This document shows, piece after piece, positions 4,922 to 9,773 of a DNA stretch of 9,773 nucleotides. Position 1 is the stretch's first letter. Every line of letters starts with the position of its first letter. The position numbers and the translations under genes are program-made. The stretch comes from Betaproteobacteria bacterium (lineage in GTDB: Bacteria; Pseudomonadota; Gammaproteobacteria; Burkholderiales; JAHFRG01): NCBI GenBank assembly GCA_023258935.1, contig JAHFRG010000006.1, forward strand, positions 20,081-29,853. Direction: 5' to 3'. The notes beneath the pieces are model-generated. The model did not search any database, was not told where the DNA came from, and saw only the letters and a list, made by a program, of their open reading frames with translations.

Positions 4922-7040
4922 AATGTCCGATGCGGAGATCCTGTTCAAGGAACTATCCGGCTACATGAAGTCGGAGGACATCGCGCAGCTCGAAACGGCC
5001 TACCAGTTCAGCGAAACCGCCCATCAAGGCCAGTTCCGCAAGACTGGCGACCCGTATATTTCGCATCCAATCGCCGTAGCCAATATCCTAGCGCAATGGC
5101 ATCTGGACCCACAGGCGCTCACCGCCGCGCTGTTGCACGACGTGATGGAGGATGCGCACGTCAGCAAGGACGAAATCAGCAAGAAATTCGGCAAGCCGGT
5201 GGCGGAACTGGTGGATGGCTTGAGCAAGCTCGACAAAATCGAGTTCCAGAGCCAGGAACAGGCACAGGCAGAAAATTTCCGCAAGATGCTCCTGGCGATG
5301 GCGCGCGACGTGCGCGTGATTTTAATCAAGCTTGCCGACCGCCTGCATAACATGCGCACGCTCAACGTGATGCAGGCCGAGAAGCGACGCCGCATCGCGC
5401 GCGAAACCATGGAGATCTATGCGCCGATTGCCAACCGCCTGGGCCTCAATACCATTTATCAGGAATTGCAGGAACTTGCCTTTCGCAATCTCTATCCTGT
5501 CCGCTACCAGGTGCTCAGCAAGGCGATCAAGGCGGCGCGTGGCAACCGCCGCGAAGTGGTCGGCAAAATACTGGATTCCATCAAGCAGCGCCTGCAGGAA
5601 GCGGGGATTGAAGCGCAGGTCACCGGGCGCGAAAAGCACCTCTACAGCATTTACAAGAAAATGCTGGAAAAATCACTCTCCTTTTCGGAAGTGCTGGATG
5701 TCTACGGTTTCCGCATCACGGTGAAAGACGTTGCGGCCTGTTATTTGGCCTTGGGCGAGCTGCACGGGCTGTATAAGCCAATTCCCGGCATGTTCAAGGA
5801 CTATATCGCGATCCCCAAGGCCAACGGCTACCAATCACTGCACACCACGCTGTTCGGGCCGTTCGGCACGCCCATCGAGGTGCAAATCCGGACGCTGGAC
5901 ATGCACCGCATCGCCGAGGCCGGGGTGGCTTCTCACTGGCTCTATAAAAGTTCTGAAGCATCGCTCAACGAATTGCAGCAGAGCACACATCAATGGCTGC
6001 AAAATCTGCTGGAAATCCAGTCGGAGAGTGGCGATTCGGTGGAATTCCTGGAGCACCTCAAGGTGGACCTTTTCCCCGACGAGGTTTACGTGTTCACGCC
6101 GAAAGGCAAGATCATGTCGCTGCCGCGCGGCGCCACCGCAGTTGATTTTGCCTACAGCGTGCATACCGACATCGGCAACCGCTGCGTCGCAGTAAAAATC
6201 AACCACGAGCTGATGGCGCTGCGAACCGAGCTTAGAAGTGGCGACCGCGTTGAAATCATCACCGCCTCGCATGCCAAACCCAATCCTTCCTGGCTGAGTT
6301 TTGTGGTCACCGGCAAGGCGCGCTCGCATATCCGGCATTTCCTCAAAACCATGCACTACGAAGAATCAGTGCGCCTGGGCGAGCGGCTTCTGAATCAGGC
6401 GCTCACAGGGCTTAAGCCGGACAAGGTCAAAATTGATGACAGTCATTGGAACAAGCTGCTGCGCGATGGCGGCGCCAGGTCCCGCCAGGAAATCCTCGCC
6501 GATATCGGCCTGGGGAAACGCCTGGCGGTGGTGGTGGCCAGGCGCCTGCTCTCACTGAGCGGGCCTTTGACCAGAGAAGGCAAGAAAATCCCGGGCACCG
6601 TCACCATCCGAGGTACCGAGGGCATGGCGGTACAATTCGCCAAATGCTGCCGGCCGATCCCCGGTGACCCGATCATCGGCTATATCAAGAAAGGCCAGGG
6701 AATGGTGATTCACACCCACGATTGTTCAGTGATTGCCAAAATTCACGCTCCTCCGGAAAAAATCCTGGATGTGGAATGGAGCCCGGAAACCAGCAAGCCG
6801 TTTGACGTGAGTATCGAGCTGACGGTGGCCAACCAGCGCGGGGTTTTGGCCAAGGTCGCGGCTGAAATCGCCGAAGCCGGCTCCAACATTGACAATGTCA
6901 GCATGGAAGAAGGTGAGAGCAGCGCCTACACCAGCATCCACTTTACCTTGCAGGTCACAAACCGCATGCATCTCGCCCAATTGATAAGAAGCTTACGCAG
7001 AATTCCCGAAGTAGTGAGAATCGCCCGGGTCAAGGGCTGA
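4899..7040 (+). CDS. spoT: Bifunctional (p)ppGpp synthetase / hydrolase (RelA/SpoT homologue)
   Basis: The enzyme controls the stringent-response alarmone: the HD domain hydrolyses (p)ppGpp and the synthetase domain makes it from ATP plus GDP or GTP. At 713 residues it is a full-length long RSH. Domains in order: HD hydrolase with His56, His80-Asp81, Glu84-Asp85 and LADRLHNMRT (145-154), intact; synthetase about 240-350 with FKDYIAIPKANGYQSLHTT (299-317) and the catalytic Glu327 in EVQIRT; TGS about 389-455 (VYVFTPKG...GATAVDFAYSVHTDIG); a Cys-rich element with FAKCCRPIPGD (580-590) and IHTHDC (604-609); C-terminal ACT about 636-711. The charge-switch motif reads MFKD rather than RxKD. The start is uncertain: Met1 lies in the repeat and Met9 (4923) is an alternative; neither has a clear ribosome binding site. 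It is the last gene of the operon. Confidence 0.96.
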   Translation: MTEWLTAEMSDAEILFKELSGYMKSEDIAQLETAYQFSETAHQGQFRKTGDPYISHPIAVANILAQWHLDPQALTAALLHDVMEDAHVSKDEISKKFGKPVAELVDGLSKLDKIEFQSQEQAQAENFRKMLLAMARDVRVILIKLADRLHNMRTLNVMQAEKRRRIARETMEIYAPIANRLGLNTIYQELQELAFRNLYPVRYQVLSKAIKAARGNRREVVGKILDSIKQRLQEAGIEAQVTGREKHLYSIYKKMLEKSLSFSEVLDVYGFRITVKDVAACYLALGELHGLYKPIPGMFKDYIAIPKANGYQSLHTTLFGPFGTPIEVQIRTLDMHRIAEAGVASHWLYKSSEASLNELQQSTHQWLQNLLEIQSESGDSVEFLEHLKVDLFPDEVYVFTPKGKIMSLPRGATAVDFAYSVHTDIGNRCVAVKINHELMALRTELRSGDRVEIITASHAKPNPSWLSFVVTGKARSHIRHFLKTMHYEESVRLGERLLNQALTGLKPDKVKIDDSHWNKLLRDGGARSRQEILADIGLGKRLAVVVARRLLSLSGPLTREGKKIPGTVTIRGTEGMAVQFAKCCRPIPGDPIIGYIKKGQGMVIHTHDCSVIAKIHAPPEKILDVEWSPETSKPFDVSIELTVANQRGVLAKVAAEIAEAGSNIDNVSMEEGESSAYTSIHFTLQVTNRMHLAQLIRSLRRIPEVVRIARVKG

Positions 7041-7049
7041 TGCCGGTAA

Positions 7050-7101
7050 TTGAGCGGGTTCGCAACAAATTTATACCTATTTGAATGATATGGTATATAT
7101 T
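7050..7101 (+). promoter_or_regulatory. Probable promoter region for the DUF4124 gene
   Basis: The 87-bp gap after spoT is AT-rich compared with the flanking genes. Two candidates are visible: TTGAGC (7050-7055) with TATACC (7072-7077) at a 16-bp spacing, and an extended -10-like TGGTATATATT at 7091-7101 (TATATT at 7096-7101) without a good -35. Either would place the start of transcription just ahead of the ATG at 7128. Only a weak GGA serves as Shine-Dalgarno. No clear terminator for spoT precedes it, so read-through is possible. The call is by eye. Confidence 0.4.
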
Positions 7102-7127
7102 AAAAGGGTAACTCCCGGAATAAACGT

Positions 7128-7652
7128 ATGGCTAGACTCTTTAAATTAGGTTTGCTGCTTCTGGGGACACTCCTCGCACTCCCGGCGTGGTCCGGGGTCT
7201 ACAAGTGGGTGGATGAAGATGGCGTTGTCAACTATTCGAACCAGCCCCCCTCCAACCGCAAGGCTCAAGAATTAGACCTGAATTCCGTCACGTTGTCAGT
7301 CATCGAGACTGACAAGATAGATCAACGCGTTGCGATGGCCGCGAAATCCGAAGTCGGCGCGCTCAGACAAAAGGTTGAACAACTGGAGAGCCGTCTTGAA
7401 GCCGAGCGCTACACACGCGGGTACCCAGTTGAGTCGGTTACGATGCCGGTGGTCGAGTATGGCTATCCGTATGGCTATCCCGGCTACCTGTATGCACCGG
7501 GCGGAGTTTTTGTCCAGCATCATCTGCGGAAATCGCAAGTCATTCCGACGAAATTTATTCGGACGCCGATGACGCCGAGGCATTCATTTTCCGGAATGCA
7601 GCCCGCCGGGTTTCGATCCAGCATGACTTCCTCCTTCTCTAACGTTCGTTAA
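7128..7652 (+). CDS. Secreted DUF4124-domain protein with coiled coil and Tyr/Gly-rich segment
   Basis: The function is not known. Residues 1-23 form a signal peptide (basic start, LGLLLLGTLLALPA core, cleavage near AWS-G), so the protein is exported. Immediately after it, VYKWVDEDGVVNYSNQPP (24-41) is the hallmark of DUF4124, a short domain common in proteobacterial envelope proteins. Residues about 73-95 (EVGALRQKVEQLESRLEAE) look like a short coiled coil and could drive oligomerisation. A Tyr/Gly/Pro-rich stretch follows (EYGYPYGYPGYLYAPGG, 110-126), then a basic, Ser/Thr/Met-rich tail. No catalytic motif is visible. The gene has its own likely promoter and converges with the DsbG-like gene. 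Confidence 0.85.
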   Translation: MARLFKLGLLLLGTLLALPAWSGVYKWVDEDGVVNYSNQPPSNRKAQELDLNSVTLSVIETDKIDQRVAMAAKSEVGALRQKVEQLESRLEAERYTRGYPVESVTMPVVEYGYPYGYPGYLYAPGGVFVQHHLRKSQVIPTKFIRTPMTPRHSFSGMQPAGFRSSMTSSFSNVR

Positions 7653-7660
7653 CATACGCC

Positions 7661-7678
7661 AAACGCGCTGCGGTTTTT
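7661..7678 (+). terminator. Possible rho-independent terminator after the DUF4124 gene
   Basis: Nine bases past the DUF4124 stop, AAACGC (7661-7666) can pair with GC-(bulged G)-GTTT around a 3-nt loop, and the 3' side runs into a short T-tract. A second weak dyad (AAAGCC/GGGTTT, 7692-7706) nearby could serve the convergent minus-strand gene. The stems are short and imperfect, so this is tentative. Confidence 0.35.
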
Positions 7679-7705
7679 AGCGTTATTTTCTAAAGCCTTT
7701 CGGGT

Positions 7706-8323
7706 TTAACGGAAATTAGCAAGTTCCGGGTCAAGGACTTCCTGTTCGGGGAGCCCGGTAATTCCTGGAAGCTGAGACAAGCGCGGCACGCCAGGCTTTA
7801 TCAGTACGTTCCCATTGTTATCCTTCCAGATCAGTACGGGTACCGCGGGCACGCCAAATTTTCGCATGAGGTCTGTGTTTGCCTGCAGTTGCGCCGTCAG
7901 TTCTGCCTGCGGCTTGTCCATCGGCTTGATGCCGCCGTCGAAGTGCGGTTTATCATAATTAACCTCGTTTTCGTGCAGCGCTGCAGCCCTGTCAGGGGCT
8001 CCCATTATGGCTGCGGCGCGCCCCACTGAGCTCGGTTTCTGGTAAGCGACGGGCACCCAGCGCACCTGCAGCCCTGCTTTCTCATAAGGCTGCAGCGCCT
8101 TCCACGTGAGATTGCAGTAGAAGCAATTGGGGTCGAAAAATACATAAAGCACGCTCTTTGCGCCCTTCGCGCCTTCTGTTATGACTTCGGCTTTTTCAAG
8201 CTCGAGGAACAGCGCGCGGTATTCTGGCTTCGAAGCATATTGCGGCTTGGGCTGATCTTCACAAAAGGCCGCAGTGCATAAGAGGGCCGTCCCGACAAGC
8301 ACGGATTGGATAATTGCTTTCAT
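7706..8323 (-). CDS. Periplasmic DsbG/DsbC-like thiol:disulfide interchange protein, short form
   Basis: This 205-residue exported thioredoxin-fold protein is expected to reduce or isomerise cysteine oxidation products in the periplasm. A signal peptide covers residues 1 to about 21. The active site is FFDPNCFYCNLTWK (62-75), with redox pair Cys67 and Cys70 in a C-F-Y-C motif (DsbG of E. coli has C-P-Y-C, DsbC C-G-Y-C). The cis-Pro loop is GVPAVPVLIW (157-166), with Val158 where DsbC/DsbG have Thr. After the signal only about 40 residues precede the active-site strand, so the N-terminal dimerisation domain of E. coli DsbC/DsbG is mostly absent and the protein may be monomeric. It lies 65 bp downstream of the pentapeptide-repeat gene on the same strand and is probably co-transcribed with it. 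No clear Shine-Dalgarno sequence is seen. Confidence 0.85.
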   Translation of the reverse strand: MKAIIQSVLVGTALLCTAAFCEDQPKPQYASKPEYRALFLELEKAEVITEGAKGAKSVLYVFFDPNCFYCNLTWKALQPYEKAGLQVRWVPVAYQKPSSVGRAAAIMGAPDRAAALHENEVNYDKPHFDGGIKPMDKPQAELTAQLQANTDLMRKFGVPAVPVLIWKDNNGNVLIKPGVPRLSQLPGITGLPEQEVLDPELANFR

Positions 8324-8328
8324 TTAAA

Positions 8329-8345
8329 TCAAGACCTGATCTTGA
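8329..8345. promoter_or_regulatory. Perfect short dyad just upstream of the DsbG-like gene
   Basis: TCAAGA (8329-8334) and TCTTGA (8340-8345) form a perfect 6-bp inverted repeat around a 5-nt centre, starting 6 bases before the minus-strand ATG at 8323. Its position could make it an operator or an RNA hairpin covering the translation start; the sequence alone does not decide. It could also be chance. Confidence 0.3.
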
Positions 8346-8388
8346 AAATAACTCTCGGCGGTGAATGTTGATTAAGACCAACTCAGGG

Positions 8389-9261
8389 CTAGTGCGGGAG
8401 TCCTTTGGCTTTCTCGGTGCGGGCTTTGTCCAGCCCTTTCACGCCGCGGAATTCGGCTCCCGTAAAATCAGCGTCGGTCAAATCCGCGCCGGTAAAATCG
8501 GTGTCGATAATCTTTGCTTCGCGCAAATTAGCGTGGCTCAGGTTCGCTGAGGAGAAATCAGCACCACTGAGATCCGCATTGAAAAGTTTTGCGCCGGTCA
8601 AATTGACCCCGGTCAGGGTCGAAAAGCTGAAATCCGCCTTCGAAAAATCGGCACCTGAGAGATCAGCCCCTTGAAGATTTGCGCTCACAATCGATGCACG
8701 CATGAGCCCCATCGACTGGTTCTTGGTATCAACCGCACCATCCATTTTGGTCAAATTGGCGCCTTGCAGATTGGCCCCTCTCAAATCCCCGATAAAGCGC
8801 GCCCCGGACAAATTGGCTCCCGTCAAATTAGCCCCTTTCAACTGCATCGAAAACATCATCGCGCCTTGCAGATTGGCATGAGACAGGTTGGCACCTTCTG
8901 CAAAGCTTACTGTCAAATTGCTGCGCGAGAGGTCAGCCTTGCTGAGGTTCGCTCGGTTCATAAGGGATGCCGTGAGATTCGCTCCCCTGAAATTGACGCC
9001 TGAAAGGTCAAGGCCGGTCAGATCCTTCGAATACAGATTTGCTGGTGCAGCTTCCGATGAGCGGGAGAGAATTTCCAGAAGCTGTTCCTTGGAAAGCTTC
9101 TCGTAGCTCGCAGCCGCTTCCATATCCATGCCGGGCATATCCATCCCGGTCGCGGAGTACACGGTAACGACGGGTGTTAACCACAACAGTAAACTCACGA
9201 CCACGAAACGTTGGCCAAGGCGCTTAATTACTGATGGTGCGAATGCCGTTAAACGAACCAT
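8389..9261 (-). CDS. Exported pentapeptide-repeat protein with Met-rich N-terminus
   Basis: The role is unknown. Residues 1 to about 37 form a signal peptide (basic to residue 18, hydrophobic 19-35, cleavage after YSA). The mature N-terminus carries GMDMPGMDM (39-47), a methionine-rich motif like those of periplasmic copper-binding proteins. A helical linker (53-67) leads to about 35-40 pentapeptide repeats of the A(N/D)LxG type from residue 75 to about 275, predicted to build a right-handed quadrilateral beta-helix of about ten coils. The repeats are interrupted once: a one-residue slip near 157 and a non-repeat loop at about 173-188 (DGAVDTKNQSMGLM). The C-terminus is short and charged. A strong Shine-Dalgarno sequence (GGAAAGGA, 9268-9275 on the minus strand) lies 6 nt before the ATG. 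The DsbG-like gene follows. Confidence 0.92.
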   Translation of the reverse strand: MVRLTAFAPSVIKRLGQRFVVVSLLLWLTPVVTVYSATGMDMPGMDMEAAASYEKLSKEQLLEILSRSSEAAPANLYSKDLTGLDLSGVNFRGANLTASLMNRANLSKADLSRSNLTVSFAEGANLSHANLQGAMMFSMQLKGANLTGANLSGARFIGDLRGANLQGANLTKMDGAVDTKNQSMGLMRASIVSANLQGADLSGADFSKADFSFSTLTGVNLTGAKLFNADLSGADFSSANLSHANLREAKIIDTDFTGADLTDADFTGAEFRGVKGLDKARTEKAKGLPH

Positions 9262-9547
9262 TTATTGTCCTTTCCGAAGGCGTGAGCCACTCTTCATGGC
9301 AACCCCATAATTTTATTAGGTCATCACCCTGCTCAATGGTTCAATTCGAGTATATCTCATTTCAGGACCAAACCGGATTGTACCGACGAATACCGGGTAA
9401 TGATCGCGGTGCATCAAGAAAATAGTTCGCGCAGATAAGCGCAACAGCGGAATATTGGAGAAATTCAATCAAAAATTGCCGATGTTTGCCAGTCTTTTCA
9501 CCGCACTTAAACGCTGATCACGGGGCACAAGGCCAATACAATGCGAA
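9262..9547. other. Intergenic region upstream of the pentapeptide-repeat gene
   Basis: These 286 bp contain no convincing gene. Beyond the pentapeptide gene's ribosome binding site (9268-9275), the minus strand shows AT-rich promoter-like pieces: TAAAAT in the 9310s with a TTGAGC 15 bp upstream, and a TATACT box near 9348-9353 without a good -35. I see no hairpin with a T-run to end transcription of the upstream membrane-protein gene, and none of the repeat types found further left. The length and composition fit an ordinary promoter region for the pentapeptide/DsbG-like pair. Confidence 0.4.
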
Positions 9548-9773
9548 CTACGGAAGACGGGGAACGATGTTTTTCCGAAGACTCCACACCATGGCTGCGC
9601 CGAACAAGGCTTTGGAGACGAATGTAATCTTGTAGGGCATTAGCGTGACGAATGAGGGATTAACAACCGGGAGGACGACCAAGAAGTTTACCGCCCAGAC
9701 AGCCATCAGCGCCGCCACCGTGATGAATAGGCCCGCGCCGCCCGCCATGCGCTTTGCGAATGGAATCCAGATG
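9548..9773 (-). CDS. Unidentified integral membrane protein, C-terminal part, cut by window edge
   Basis: I do not recognise this gene. The minus-strand frame is open to the right edge and ends at the TAG at 9548; about 74 residues are visible. An ATG at 9748 exists, but the frame continues upstream of it (I-W-I-P-F-A-K-R before the Met), so it is more likely internal to a longer protein. Two hydrophobic segments are visible: one spanning GGAGLFITVAALMAVWAVN and the following VVLPVV, the other around FVTLMPYKITFVSKALFGAA, followed by a short basic tail (SLRKNIVPRLP) that suggests a cytoplasmic C-terminus. It is on the same strand as the pentapeptide gene but 286 bp upstream, so it is probably a separate unit. 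Confidence 0.6.
   Translation of the reverse strand, partial: IWIPFAKRMAGGAGLFITVAALMAVWAVNFLVVLPVVNPSFVTLMPYKITFVSKALFGAAMVWSLRKNIVPRLP

Noticed and set aside
5835..6356. Minus-strand open frame of 173 codons inside spoT
   Set aside because: It is an antisense shadow of the synthetase/TGS coding region, where codon bias of the real gene keeps the opposite frame open; no start signal or domain is visible.
8405..9003. Repetitive plus-strand frames (KSAPVKS- and QIG-type repeats) opposite the pentapeptide gene
   Set aside because: Their regularity is only the 15-bp period of the pentapeptide repeats read on the other strand; the minus-strand product has a signal peptide, a good ribosome binding site and the family repeat.
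9128..9425. Small plus-strand frames across the pentapeptide start and the intergenic region
   Set aside because: They overlap the signal-peptide coding region and the ribosome binding site of the minus-strand gene and show no start signal or hydrophobic/structural pattern typical of a small protein.

Overview
The window looks like a betaproteobacterial chromosome segment, probably Nitrosomonadales or a relative. This rests on gene order and protein character: yicC-gmk-rpoZ-spoT faces away from a Ser/Thr kinase - PP2C phosphatase - rph - rdgB cluster, an arrangement I associate with that group. No rRNA or other taxonomic marker is present, so the assignment is inference. Base composition is moderate to high GC and fairly uniform. 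I see no insertion sequence, prophage, CRISPR array or tRNA.

Layout. (1) Bases 1-2998, minus strand: a compact cluster read from 2998 downward. It holds a soluble eukaryotic-like Ser/Thr kinase, a PP2C-type phosphatase 3 nt later, RNase PH (rph) 2 nt later, then, after a 110-nt gap with an inverted repeat, the start of rdgB, which runs off the left edge. (2) Bases 3037-7040, plus strand: yicC, gmk, rpoZ and a bifunctional RelA/SpoT-type (p)ppGpp enzyme, starting only 38 bp from the kinase. (3) Bases 7128-7652, plus strand: a secreted DUF4124 protein with its own probable promoter and a possible terminator. (4) Bases 7706-9261, minus strand: a secreted pentapeptide-repeat protein with a Met-rich N-terminus, followed by a short DsbG-like periplasmic thioredoxin-fold protein. 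(5) Bases 9548-9773, minus strand: the C-terminal end of an unidentified membrane protein, cut by the right edge.

How the genes fit together. The two divergent clusters handle nucleotides and RNA: RdgB removes non-canonical purine NTPs, RNase PH trims tRNA 3' ends, YicC is an endoribonuclease-family protein, Gmk makes GDP (feeding GTP and (p)ppGpp), omega belongs to RNA polymerase, where ppGpp acts in proteobacteria, and SpoT makes and degrades (p)ppGpp. The kinase/phosphatase pair could add reversible phosphorylation to this setting, but no substrate can be read from the sequence. The right-hand third is envelope-related.

The most distinctive feature is a set of three different inverted repeats built from short 7-9 bp iterations. 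They sit in three of the within-operon gaps (rph-rdgB, yicC-gmk, rpoZ-spoT). In each case the next gene starts without a recognisable Shine-Dalgarno sequence, and at spoT the repeat runs into the predicted coding sequence. I found no clearly new multi-gene system. The best candidates for follow-up are these repeats, the pentapeptide/DsbG-like envelope pair and the small kinase/phosphatase module.
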